Of a DNA stretch of 61,075 nt, positions 49,947 to 58,976 are shown in pieces. Position 1 is the first letter of the stretch, and every line of letters begins with the position of its first letter. The translations under genes were made by a program, and so were the position numbers. The stretch comes from Clostridia bacterium (GTDB lineage Bacteria > Bacillota > Clostridia > Oscillospirales > Acutalibacteraceae), in assembly GCA_017474045.1 (NCBI GenBank), contig JAFUHX010000004.1, positions 1 to 61,075 on the forward strand, read 5' to 3'. The notes under the pieces were generated by a model. It did no database searches. It had not been told where the DNA came from and saw nothing but the letters and a program-made list of their open reading frames with translations.

Positions 49947-50680
49947 TGTTTTTGCTCCTTAATTAATTTTGACTTGGGCGTAAAGCGAATTCGCAAAGCA
50001 GTTTTCAGATAAAGCGCCGTTTGCTTTGCTGAGTTTCTTGAAAAGCCTTCTTTTCTGTTAAAGCACTTAACAGGAATTTCTTCGAATTGATAGCCGAGAC
50101 GAAGAGGAACAAGAACCATTTCCAAAAGAAAAGGAAAGTTAAGCTCCTGCCAGTTTGATTTTCTGTAGGCCTCAGCGGGCGCAGTCTGAACCGGACTTGT
50201 GAAATCGGTCAAATCAGCGCAATAAAGAACCTTGAGAAAAACCTGAGCCGTGCCGTTGAGCAGCTTTTTCATTCCGCCATAGTTATGAAAGCTGTTTTTC
50301 TTCAGCCATCTTGATGTTTTGGAAATTATTTCAGGGCTTTGTTTAACCCTTTCAATCATTTGAGAAACGCAGGAAAGATCAATTGCAAGATCTGAAGGCA
50401 AAAGCATTATGTGGGAAGACTCAGCGGCATCGAATCCGTCTCTTATGGCTCCGCCAACAAAAGCACGGCTCTGTTCAAGACCGAAAACCTTTCCTGAATA
50501 CTTTTTCTCCAACAGACCGATTGCAAAATTGCAACCGTCGGAGGCATCTTTTGATTTGACCAGAAGAATTTTTGAAATATCGCTACTGTTGCAGGTTTTC
50601 ATAATTTCATCAACAGTCTGAATCAACGATTCTTTTTCGTTTGTTGTTCCCACAATTATTGTTACTGATTCAAATTTCAC
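49943..50680 (-). CDS. Family 2 glycosyltransferase
   Basis: A 245-aa soluble GT-A protein of the DPM1/UgtP-like group. VTIIVGTTNEKESLIQTVDEI is the nucleotide-binding start, and LLPSDLAIDLSC takes the place of the DxD metal motif. There are no membrane helices. GT2 enzymes move a sugar from a nucleotide sugar to a lipid or other acceptor. It is the only transferase in the cluster, lies between two CX4CX2C radical SAM genes, and overlaps one of them. This is the best evidence that the pathway product is glycosylated. Donor and acceptor are unknown. Confidence 0.85.
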   Translation of the reverse strand: MKFESVTIIVGTTNEKESLIQTVDEIMKTCNSSDISKILLVKSKDASDGCNFAIGLLEKKYSGKVFGLEQSRAFVGGAIRDGFDAAESSHIMLLPSDLAIDLSCVSQMIERVKQSPEIISKTSRWLKKNSFHNYGGMKKLLNGTAQVFLKVLYCADLTDFTSPVQTAPAEAYRKSNWQELNFPFLLEMVLVPLRLGYQFEEIPVKCFNRKEGFSRNSAKQTALYLKTALRIRFTPKSKLIKEQKQ

Positions 50681-50689
50681 CTTTTTCGC

Positions 50690-52525
50690 CTACCTAAATT
50701 CAGGACAGATTCGTTTTTCAGAGCGATATGAGCTGACATAGTCGCAGCCATATTTTGACAGATATAAAAGAAGATGGTCAAAATCTGAAAAAACAACTGC
50801 CCACAAAGAATGAGCATTTTCATTAAGAAAATCAAATTGAAAATTTCTTCTCAGGCTTCGCCTTTCTGATTGAGAAATTCCGTCTATAACGTCTTTATAA
50901 ACAATATAGAACTCACCGGCAGAGGTATAGCCTTCAACGCCGTTATCGCCGATTTCGCTGATCAGACGGGAATTCTTTTTCAAAGAAAAATTAGAAAGAG
51001 TGCAGCTGGGAACAATGTTTCGGTTATTCCTGATGAAATCCATTGTTTCTTTGGTTTCTTCAAGCGTCTCGGTGGGATAGCCGAACATGAAAAGTCCGTT
51101 ATTCCAGATTCCCGCTTTTCTTGCCTCGGTTAAAATTTCAAGGCGCTTTTCAACGTTAATTCCTTTGTTCATAAGCTTCATTATCCTTGGGGAATGACAC
51201 TCGTAGCCCCAGAGAAAAAGACGGGCACCGGCTTTATAAAGATTAGAAAGAACCTCCGGCGTGTAGCCGGTTTCCAATCTGGCAAAGGAATAAAAATTAA
51301 TTTTCAGCTTTTCTTTGATTATGGCAAGTGCCAGCTGATTATAAAACTTAGGAGGAACAGCCTCGTCAACAAACATAAACTTTGAAGCACCGTAGGCTTC
51401 AACATAATGCTTGATTTCTTTGATTGCTCGCTCAATGGTTTTAGGGCTGTAGCCCTGCTGACCGTAGGGATAATCGCAAAAGCTGCATTTTCCCCAATAG
51501 CAGCCCTTGGAAAGCTGAATGGGAAAGGTTGGGTCAGGTGTAAAATATTGCTTTAAGTCGTAATCGCTGAAATCAGGATAAGCAAGACCGTCCATGTTGA
51601 TTTTTTCGCAGGAAAAGCCCGTTGAAACAACCTCTTGGTTCTCATCAAGATAAATTATATTGGGAACTTCATCAAGGCGGCAAGAGCCATCGAGAAATTG
51701 GCAAAGTCTTGTTAAAGCAATTTCGCCGTCACCGATTACAAGATAGTCAAGATAATCGGTAAAAATATCCGGATAGTTCATTATTCTGTCGTAAATCTGA
51801 GTTGAATAATTTCCTCCGACAACAATTTTAGCCTTGGTTTTTTTCTTGAGCATTTTTGAAAGAGTAAAAACAGAAATAAGCTGGCTTAAGTCTGTCATTG
51901 AAACAGAAATTATGTCATAATCCTGATTTATTTCCGAAGTAACCTTTTCAAAATAATCATAAAACATATTTATGCTCTTGTCTTCTGCCTGAAGCTTGAC
52001 ATTGCACCAATCAAGAGGAACAACCGGATTAGAATAGTAATTATCAAAATCAATTTCATTTGGTGCATAAGGCATTGAAACAAGTCTCAGAGCAAGCTTG
52101 ATTGCATGCTTAGCTTCAGCCAGCTTTTCGGGAACATAGAAATCCTTTTCGTTTTTTGTAACGCTGACTGCGCTTTCAATGTTATTTATTATATAAGGAA
52201 TTTCTTCAGCGTGGTCTTCATAAAACTTCTTTATGGTTAAAAATTTTAAATAAGCTGTTTTTTCTTCATAAGAGCCGTTTTTTTCAATTTCAGAAGCGTC
52301 TGAATTCTGAAATTTCTTTTCAAGCTCTGAAAGAAGCTCCCTTGCCCTTTTGTCGCAAAGCTGCGTCCATTCTTTTGTCAGCAAGAAATTATAAAACTTT
52401 ATGTTAAGGTCAAAAGAATTAACCTCAAAGCCGGCGTTTTTAAGCTGCCCTGCAAGAAGAGGAACAGCAAGATATGGTGAAACAGGATACCATTGCGGCG
52501 GCTGAATCAGAAGTATTTTTGACAT
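50690..52525 (-). CDS. B12-binding-type radical SAM protein with CX4CX2C cluster (rSAM-6)
   Basis: A 611-aa paralogue of rSAM-5. It opens IQPPQWYPVSPYLAVPLLAG and has the same helical insert and the phrases VSMTDLSQL and VIGDGEIAL. The cysteines are C342-C347-C350 (CYWGKCSFC, then DY). The loop GQQGYSP follows as GQQKFDM does in rSAM-5. The mid-core phrase FVDEAVPPKFYNQLA is identical in pattern to rSAM-5. Nine nucleotides separate it from the glycosyltransferase gene, and two from rSAM-7 upstream. The pair may carry out related steps before and after glycosylation. Confidence 0.85.
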   Translation of the reverse strand: MSKILLIQPPQWYPVSPYLAVPLLAGQLKNAGFEVNSFDLNIKFYNFLLTKEWTQLCDKRARELLSELEKKFQNSDASEIEKNGSYEEKTAYLKFLTIKKFYEDHAEEIPYIINNIESAVSVTKNEKDFYVPEKLAEAKHAIKLALRLVSMPYAPNEIDFDNYYSNPVVPLDWCNVKLQAEDKSINMFYDYFEKVTSEINQDYDIISVSMTDLSQLISVFTLSKMLKKKTKAKIVVGGNYSTQIYDRIMNYPDIFTDYLDYLVIGDGEIALTRLCQFLDGSCRLDEVPNIIYLDENQEVVSTGFSCEKINMDGLAYPDFSDYDLKQYFTPDPTFPIQLSKGCYWGKCSFCDYPYGQQGYSPKTIERAIKEIKHYVEAYGASKFMFVDEAVPPKFYNQLALAIIKEKLKINFYSFARLETGYTPEVLSNLYKAGARLFLWGYECHSPRIMKLMNKGINVEKRLEILTEARKAGIWNNGLFMFGYPTETLEETKETMDFIRNNRNIVPSCTLSNFSLKKNSRLISEIGDNGVEGYTSAGEFYIVYKDVIDGISQSERRSLRRNFQFDFLNENAHSLWAVVFSDFDHLLLYLSKYGCDYVSSYRSEKRICPEFR

Positions 52526-52527
52526 TC

Positions 52528-54447
52528 TTATTCCTCCGAATAGGTAATAATTTCTCTTGGATTAACCAGCAAGGTTGCGTTATAGCGCTTTCCGAACCAA
52601 ATTATTTCCCTTGCATACTCTTTCCAGTCTGAAATTATTTTTTGGGACTTGATATGAAGATTGCAATTAACCTTTTTTAAAACGGGCTTTGAGCTTTCTG
52701 AAGCCGCTTCAAAATATTTATAGAAATTATAGCCTGATTTAACTGTAACTTCATTTTTTCCGGGCAGTCTTATAAGGCTTTTCTGATAGCTCAGAAGCTC
52801 ACCAAACAAGGCCTCTTCTATTGAATATGACCTGAGGAAAGGCTCAATTTCTTTCCAGAAAGCTTCGCTGTGAAAAGCCATTTCAAGAAATGCACCCTCT
52901 TCAAAATACCAGCCGGTTTTTCCGAAAACATCGCGGCTATAGGTCCAATCGGCTTTTTCGGTGTCTGCCTTTCGTCTGTAAAGCTCTTTGAAAAAGCTGT
53001 TTAAAAAGCCTTTGTTTTCTTTATATATAAAATCATATAAGTCATTATAGAACTTATAGTAGGAAACACCTTTTTCAAGGTTGAGATAAATTGCAAAATA
53101 TCTAAGCAAACCAAGGTGGTGAAAGGTCTGAAGAATAACGGAAAACATGCATGCCTTGACCCAGTCGCTCTTTGGCATGGTTGCCGTTTCGGTTATAATA
53201 TCGAAATATTCCTCAACGCCGTTGAACTCGGGATTATAGTGAATTCCGAGCAAGGGAATTTTTGAGGTTTTTATTCCGTGTTTTTCTCTGTATTCGGCGT
53301 CACCCATTTTTGAATTGGGATAAACCTGACAGTCATAAACTGTCATCGACTTGTTCTGACCCGATTCAAGAAGGCGGCAGATTCCTTCGCAAAAGCTTTC
53401 ATAGGTTTCGCCGGGAAGACCCAGAATAAGCTCAGTATAGGTGGGAATTCCGGCTTCGGTGTAGCGAGAATCAAGCTCAGCAAAATGCTCGAGGGTCAGA
53501 TTTTTTCTTCCGATATTTTCAAGAGTTTTTGCGTTCAGAGACTGATAGGCAAGAGTTACACCCTTGTCAATCTGATTTTTATTTAAAATATAGCCCGCTT
53601 CAAAAACGGTTTCGTTGCTTTCTTTGGCGTAGCAAGGCTTAAAAACATCGGGATAGCCATATTTTTCTTTTTGCTCCACAACATAGCGGGCAATTTCAAC
53701 ATCACGGCTGAGTATTCCGAAATTAGCGTCAGCACAATAGCAATATTTAATTTTGTTTTTCGCTATCCATTCAATTTCTTTTTTGATTTTATCCATTGGA
53801 AAAGGTCTGACCTTGCGGGTAAAACACCATTCGCAATATGTGCAGCCATAAGGGCAACCTCTGTTGGTTTCCAAAGTGGCATGAAACTCAATTTCAGGGT
53901 TTTGTTTAATAATATTATCAAAAACACCGCTGAGATAAGGTGAAGGATAGTCTGAAAGGTCGCATGGATGATAAAACTCTGTGGTTACAGTTTTTCCCTC
54001 TTGTCTGAAAGACAAATTGGGAACAGAAGACAAATCTGAACCTTCTTTTTCACATTTGAGGAAAAGCGCCGTTGTTTCTTCGCCCTCATTATGCATGAGA
54101 TAATCTATAAAGGGATATTCATTTAAAAAAGAGGCATCTCCCGGAACGCTGTGACCGCCGAAAATGATTTTTACATCAGGATAGATTTCTTTCAGCCGCA
54201 TGGCAAGAAGCTTGTTATATTCAATATTCCACGTGTAGCAGGAAAAAGCCACATAAGACGGATTATCGAAGCGTTTGATTACGTCTGAAATTTTTTCCCT
54301 CATAACAACAATGTCGGGAATTTCATAATAATCGGCTATTTCTTTGTTGCTTTTCAGGTAGGCAGCAATGCAACCGACAGAATAAGGCAAAAAGCAAGGA
54401 GAGGAATATGACACACCTATTTGAACCAAATAAAATCTTTTTTTCAC
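52528..54447 (-). CDS. Cobalamin-binding-type radical SAM protein, 640-aa type (rSAM-7)
   Basis: A 639-aa protein closely following the 640-aa layout. The N-terminal domain has SCYTWNIEYNKLLA and IIFGGHSVPGDASF, the core C198-C202-C205 (CPYGCTYC, then EW) and LILGLPGETYESF. The C-terminal domain has FHHLGLLRYFAIYL and ends IIWFGKRYNAT. An extra Cys follows the EW pair (EWC), shared only with rSAM-10. It is separated from rSAM-6 by 2 nt and lies 39 nt after rSAM-8. Confidence 0.86.
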   Translation of the reverse strand: MKKRFYLVQIGVSYSSPCFLPYSVGCIAAYLKSNKEIADYYEIPDIVVMREKISDVIKRFDNPSYVAFSCYTWNIEYNKLLAMRLKEIYPDVKIIFGGHSVPGDASFLNEYPFIDYLMHNEGEETTALFLKCEKEGSDLSSVPNLSFRQEGKTVTTEFYHPCDLSDYPSPYLSGVFDNIIKQNPEIEFHATLETNRGCPYGCTYCEWCFTRKVRPFPMDKIKKEIEWIAKNKIKYCYCADANFGILSRDVEIARYVVEQKEKYGYPDVFKPCYAKESNETVFEAGYILNKNQIDKGVTLAYQSLNAKTLENIGRKNLTLEHFAELDSRYTEAGIPTYTELILGLPGETYESFCEGICRLLESGQNKSMTVYDCQVYPNSKMGDAEYREKHGIKTSKIPLLGIHYNPEFNGVEEYFDIITETATMPKSDWVKACMFSVILQTFHHLGLLRYFAIYLNLEKGVSYYKFYNDLYDFIYKENKGFLNSFFKELYRRKADTEKADWTYSRDVFGKTGWYFEEGAFLEMAFHSEAFWKEIEPFLRSYSIEEALFGELLSYQKSLIRLPGKNEVTVKSGYNFYKYFEAASESSKPVLKKVNCNLHIKSQKIISDWKEYAREIIWFGKRYNATLLVNPREIITYSEE

Positions 54448-54486
54448 TTGGAAATTCTCCTTTCTTTTTAATCTTTTGGGCTGAAC

Positions 54487-56406
54487 TTATTTTTCTGTTA
54501 CATCGTCTTTATATGATGACCAGCCCATTCTTCCGTACCAGATTACGAACTTTCCGAAATCTTCCCAATTTTTCATAACGTTACTGTCACGCATTACAAG
54601 CGTATGTTCTTTTTCTTTTAAGGGCTGAACATCGTTAACATAAACATTCTTAAGATAGTTATGAATATCATATTTCAAAGAAACTGTTTTTTCTTCGTCA
54701 TAAGGCTTTCTCATAATGTTTTTCTGATAGCTGAGAAGGTCGCTGAAAACATCTTCAGCAATATCATAGCTTTTTAAATAGGGAACAATTTCGTCATAAA
54801 ATTTTTCAAGCTGCGACAAAACGTGAAGCACCACATATTCGTGGTCATCCCAGACTATTTCGCCGCAAGGGCTGAACATGAGCTTTTTGTTTATTATTCC
54901 TTTAGAAAGCTCATCTGACTTTTCTTTAATATCAAAATAAAGCTTTGAAATAAAAAGCTCAGGGTTGCTTTCAAAATAATTCAAAGCACCATCGTAAAAC
55001 TTTTCATAAGGAACCTTTTTTTCGTTGAAAAGATAAATTGCAAAAGCTCTTAAAAGTCCGTTTCCGTGAAGCGCCTTGACCATATAGTAATAGGCAGTTG
55101 CTCTGACCCACATTTCGCGGCTCATTGTGTTGGTTTCAACAATAATTGTGTTATATTCAGGAACGCTGAAGGCGTCGTTATTGAAATGAGGTCTGATTAT
55201 TTCAGAGCGAACCGTTTTGATTTTGAATTTTTCAATATAATCCTTCTGCCCCATAACAGCGTTAGGCAACAAAATGCAGCCATAAACCTCGAAAACAAAA
55301 TGCTGACCGATTTCAAAAAGCTTTCCTATTCCGTCAATAAAGCTTTCATAGGTTTCGCCGGGAAGACCCAAAATAAGCTCAGAATAAGTCTTCATGTTTT
55401 CTTTGTTATATTCAGTCAACAGGCTCTTATAAAAATCCAGAGAGGAGTTTGTTCTTCCGATGTTTTCCAGAACAGTCGGCGACAAGCTCTGAAAAGAAAG
55501 AGTTGCACCTATTCTGTCAAATTCACATTCCTTAAACTTTTTAACAATTGAAAAAACATTTTTATAGTTGTTCTTTGCGTAATTCATTCTCATTCGTTCA
55601 GGATAGCCGGTTGCCTTTTTTGCCTTAACAAGCTCATCAGCAATTTCCAGGTCTCTTTTGAACATTCCGAAGTTCGCGTCAGCACCCCAGACAAAAGCAA
55701 TTTTGTGTTCAGACATCCAGCGGATTTCTTCTTTTACTCTTTCAAAGGGAAAAAGACGGGTTTTTGCCTGAAGAAGACCCCAATCGCAATAAGCGCATTT
55801 ATTGGGACAGCCGCGGCTTGTTTCCAGAATTGCATTAAAGGTAATTTCAGGGTGCTTTTCAACAATTTCATCAAACCAGCCTTCAAGATATGGTGAAGGG
55901 TAATCAAGATTTGACTGAAGAACCGTGGGAGTTCGAACAAAACCGCCCTCTGAAGTTCTGAAGGAAATGTTATTTACGCCCTCGAAGCTCTTATTTAAAC
56001 AAAAGCTTTCCAACAAGGCTTTTATTGTTTCTTCGCCTTCGCCGTGACAAAGAACATCAATGAACCAATAATCCTCAAGCATTTGAAAATTATCGGGAAT
56101 ATCGTGTCCTCCGAAAACAATTAAACATTGAGGAAATTTTTCTTTTATGGCTTTTGCAAGAAGCTTGTTGTATTCCGTGCTCCAGCAATAGCTTGAAAAG
56201 CCAACAAAGGCAGGCTCTTCCATTCGCGAAACAACCTTTTCAACGTCTTCACGCAGAAAAATAAACTCTTTAAATAAGCAGTCAGCCTTCACCGTTTCAC
56301 TTTGAAAGGCGGAGGCAACAAGTATTCCGGCCGTATATGGCAAATAGGCATTTTGAGTCCCGGAGCTTGCCGAAACATCAACCTGAACAAAATAAATATT
56401 TTTCAT
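54487..56406 (-). CDS. Cobalamin-binding-type radical SAM protein, 640-aa type (rSAM-8)
   Basis: A 639-aa protein, first gene of the minus-strand operon. The N-terminal domain has SSYCWSTEYNKLLA and IVFGGHDIPDNFQ, the core C200-C204-C207 (CPNKCAYC, then DW) and LILGLPGETYESF. The C-terminal domain ends VIWYGRMGW. It is driven by a consensus promoter (56474-56445) placed back-to-back with the promoter of the plus-strand cupin operon. The ribosome site is weak (GAGGCTTTTA). Confidence 0.86.
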   Translation of the reverse strand: MKNIYFVQVDVSASSGTQNAYLPYTAGILVASAFQSETVKADCLFKEFIFLREDVEKVVSRMEEPAFVGFSSYCWSTEYNKLLAKAIKEKFPQCLIVFGGHDIPDNFQMLEDYWFIDVLCHGEGEETIKALLESFCLNKSFEGVNNISFRTSEGGFVRTPTVLQSNLDYPSPYLEGWFDEIVEKHPEITFNAILETSRGCPNKCAYCDWGLLQAKTRLFPFERVKEEIRWMSEHKIAFVWGADANFGMFKRDLEIADELVKAKKATGYPERMRMNYAKNNYKNVFSIVKKFKECEFDRIGATLSFQSLSPTVLENIGRTNSSLDFYKSLLTEYNKENMKTYSELILGLPGETYESFIDGIGKLFEIGQHFVFEVYGCILLPNAVMGQKDYIEKFKIKTVRSEIIRPHFNNDAFSVPEYNTIIVETNTMSREMWVRATAYYYMVKALHGNGLLRAFAIYLFNEKKVPYEKFYDGALNYFESNPELFISKLYFDIKEKSDELSKGIINKKLMFSPCGEIVWDDHEYVVLHVLSQLEKFYDEIVPYLKSYDIAEDVFSDLLSYQKNIMRKPYDEEKTVSLKYDIHNYLKNVYVNDVQPLKEKEHTLVMRDSNVMKNWEDFGKFVIWYGRMGWSSYKDDVTEK

Positions 56407-56444
56407 ATTAAAAGCCTCTCAATTTGTATGCATCAAACTGATTA

Positions 56445-56474
56445 ATTATATCACTTCTTCAGTCTTGTTGTCAA
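56445..56474 (-). promoter_or_regulatory. Promoter of the minus-strand radical SAM operon
   Basis: On the minus strand TTGACA (56474-56469), 18 nt, TATAAT (56450-56445). Confidence 0.75.
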
Positions 56475-56539
56475 CAACAGCCCCTTTAAACAAAGTCGTT
56501 TTCAAGAAAGAAGCAGCCTTTTTGCCACTTCGCTTTCGG

Positions 56540-56568
56540 TTGACATTCGGTTATTACTATGTTAAAAT
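56540..56568 (+). promoter_or_regulatory. Promoter of the cupin and rSAM-9/10 operon
   Basis: TTGACA (56540-56545), 17 nt, TAAAAT (56563-56568). It lies 65 nt from the divergent promoter, so one regulator could control both. Confidence 0.75.
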
Positions 56569-56605
56569 TATATGATTAAATATATTTTTGAAAAGTGTGG
56601 TTTTA

Positions 56606-56974
56606 ATGAAGCTTTTAGAAATTTTAGCGCCCGATTTTGTTTTTGAAGATGAACGAGGCTGTCTTTCACAAATTACCCATGAGCCATTCGCTCAGGTGAA
56701 TTCAGTTTTTACAAAAAAAGGCGCCGTCAGAGGCAATTATCACTACCACAAAACAACCAAAGAAGCTTTTTTTGTTTTTTCAGGAGAAATTAAAGTTTCG
56801 CTTTATTTAAACGAGCAAAAGGAAGAATATTTTTTTAAAACCGGCGATATGTTTTTAATTCATGAAAATGTCAGACACCGTTTTGAATTTCTGGAAGACA
56901 CCCGACTTGTTGTCTTTTATACATCACGGGTTGAGCTTGAAGACGGAACAAAAGATATTATAAACGATGAATGA
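56606..56974 (+). CDS. Sugar epimerase/isomerase-like cupin
   Basis: A 122-aa single-domain cupin. GNYHYHKTTKEAFFVFSG holds the His/His/Glu metal-type motif, and GDMFLIHENVRHRFEF the second cupin motif. The start (DERGCLSQI) resembles FdtA/WxcM-like proteins, which act on dTDP-sugars, and similar cupins in polysaccharide clusters. It may shape the sugar used by the family 2 transferase; that is inference. I prefer ATG 56606, though the ribosome site is weak; TTG 56588 is possible. The next gene starts 52 nt later. Confidence 0.7.
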   Translation: MKLLEILAPDFVFEDERGCLSQITHEPFAQVNSVFTKKGAVRGNYHYHKTTKEAFFVFSGEIKVSLYLNEQKEEYFFKTGDMFLIHENVRHRFEFLEDTRLVVFYTSRVELEDGTKDIINDE

Positions 56975-57026
56975 TTTTTAATTTTAAGCTTTTTTAGTTG
57001 TATTGTTAAAACAAGGTGTATTAATT

Positions 57027-58955
57027 ATGAAAAATGTTTATTTTGTTCAGGCTAACGATGTTTACGGAACCGAAAAGAAATCAACCTATATTCCCTATGC
57101 CACCGGTTGCATTGAAGCTTATTGTTTGAAAAACGAAGTTATTAAAAATAACTACAGCTTCGGAAAAATTATTTATTCAAGAATTCCGGTTGAAAAGGTT
57201 ATTAAGCAAATTGAAAATCCCTTTATGGTTTTGTTTTCATGCAGCGTATGGAATATGGAATATAACAAGGCTGTTGCCGAAAAAATAAAGAGTGTTTTCC
57301 CTGAATGTTTTATTGTTTTCGGCGGACATAATATTTCAGCAAACGAAGAAGACCTGAATAAATATTGGTTTGTTGATTTTTTAACTCACCGCTTCGGCGA
57401 AGAACCCACAGAAGCCCTTCTGGAAGGTCTTGCCCTCAACAAAGACCTTAAAGAAATTTCAAACATTTCTCTTCGCGATGAAAACGGCAAGGCGATTACC
57501 ACAAAATATGCTCCACAAACTGAAACCGATTATCCCTCCCCTTATCTCGAAGGAATTTTTGACGACATTTTAAACGACGACATTAATTTTTCCTGTCTTT
57601 TTGAATCAAACAGAGGCTGTCCTAATTCCTGCTCATTTTGTGACTGGAGCTCATTGAAATCAAAGGTCAGACTTTTTCCGATGGAGAGAGTTATTGCTGA
57701 AATTGACTGGTTTGTTAAAAATAAAATTGAATATATCTATTGCACAGACGGAAACTTCTGTTTGTTCGACCGCGACGCAGAAATTGCAGACTACGTTGTT
57801 TCATGCAAAGAAAAATTCGGTTATCCTCAGATTTTCAAGGTGTTTTTTACCAAAAACAGATTTAACTTTGTTTTCGATATAAGCACAAAGTTTTTCAACA
57901 GCGGCCTTGACAAAGCCAAAACCATTTCTTTTCAAAGCATGAATCCCGAGGTTCTGAAAAACGTGGGACGAAAAAATATTTCAACAGAAATGTTCCGAGA
58001 CCTGATGAAAAAATATAATGAACTGAACATTTCAACCTTTTCAGAGCTTATTCTCGGTCTTCCGGGAGAAACCTTTGAATCTTTTTGCAGCGGCGTTAAC
58101 TCTTTGATTGAAAACGGTCAGCATTATGCAATAAACATTTATCCCTGCGAAGTTCTGCCTAACGCCGAAATGGGACAGAAGGAATATCAGGAAAAATTCA
58201 AGATTAAATTCACCCGCGTTCCGTTTAACCTTATTCACTCAAACAGCGAAAAAAATGAAACTGATGTGGTTGAATATTCTGAATATATTACCTCAACTTT
58301 TTCAATGAATGAAGAGCAGTGGAAACGTTCTTTGATTTTTGCCTCTTATGTTCAAGGGCTTCACAATCTGGGGCTTCTTCGCGCCGTTGCCATTTATTTC
58401 AGGCATGAGCACGGCCTCAGCTATGACGAGTTTTACAACCAATTAATCGACTTTTCAAAAGGCAAAGAGAACTCTTTAATTCAAAAAGTATATAAAAAAA
58501 TCAGCTGTCTTTGCAGCGGAATAATAAACGGAAGCAACGGTCTTGTTACCACCTGCTCAGGCCTTGGAAATATGTGGTGGGGCTTTGATGAGTTTATTTT
58601 TCTGGAATTTTATAAAAGCCTCAAAGCCTTCTATCAGGAGGTTAAAGAGTGCTTCACCTCAAAATTCGGCCAAAGCGAAGAAATCGATGCTTTGTTTAAA
58701 TATCAGCTTGATATTATTAAAAAAATCAATCAGCCACGCGTTTCAATCTCCTCAGAATATGACTTCTATTCTTATTATAACAATATCTATTCAGACAGCT
58801 ATGAAAAGCTTCAGAAGAAGAAAGTCACTCTTTTGATTGAAGACACTTCAGTGGTAAAAACCTTTGCTGATTTTGCAAGAGAGGTTGTCTGGTATGGCCG
58901 CAACAGGCGGGCAACCGACTACACAAGCACCAATTATTCAGCAAAAATTATTTAA
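57027..58955 (+). CDS. Cobalamin-binding-type radical SAM protein, 640-aa type (rSAM-9)
   Basis: A 642-aa protein. The N-terminal domain has SCSVWNMEYNKAVA and IVFGGHNISANEED. Unlike the others its nucleotide-loop region reads HRFGEEPTEALL. The core is C198-C202-C205 (CPNSCSFC, then DW), with LILGLPGETFESF. The ADANFG phrase of its relatives is TDGNFC here. The C-terminal domain ends VVWYGRNRRAT. ATG 57027 follows AAGGTGTA; an extension to 57003 has no site. It is most similar to rSAM-10, 21 nt downstream. Confidence 0.86.
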   Translation: MKNVYFVQANDVYGTEKKSTYIPYATGCIEAYCLKNEVIKNNYSFGKIIYSRIPVEKVIKQIENPFMVLFSCSVWNMEYNKAVAEKIKSVFPECFIVFGGHNISANEEDLNKYWFVDFLTHRFGEEPTEALLEGLALNKDLKEISNISLRDENGKAITTKYAPQTETDYPSPYLEGIFDDILNDDINFSCLFESNRGCPNSCSFCDWSSLKSKVRLFPMERVIAEIDWFVKNKIEYIYCTDGNFCLFDRDAEIADYVVSCKEKFGYPQIFKVFFTKNRFNFVFDISTKFFNSGLDKAKTISFQSMNPEVLKNVGRKNISTEMFRDLMKKYNELNISTFSELILGLPGETFESFCSGVNSLIENGQHYAINIYPCEVLPNAEMGQKEYQEKFKIKFTRVPFNLIHSNSEKNETDVVEYSEYITSTFSMNEEQWKRSLIFASYVQGLHNLGLLRAVAIYFRHEHGLSYDEFYNQLIDFSKGKENSLIQKVYKKISCLCSGIINGSNGLVTTCSGLGNMWWGFDEFIFLEFYKSLKAFYQEVKECFTSKFGQSEEIDALFKYQLDIIKKINQPRVSISSEYDFYSYYNNIYSDSYEKLQKKKVTLLIEDTSVVKTFADFAREVVWYGRNRRATDYTSTNYSAKII

Positions 58956-58976
58956 CTTAATTTTCGGAGACAACAG

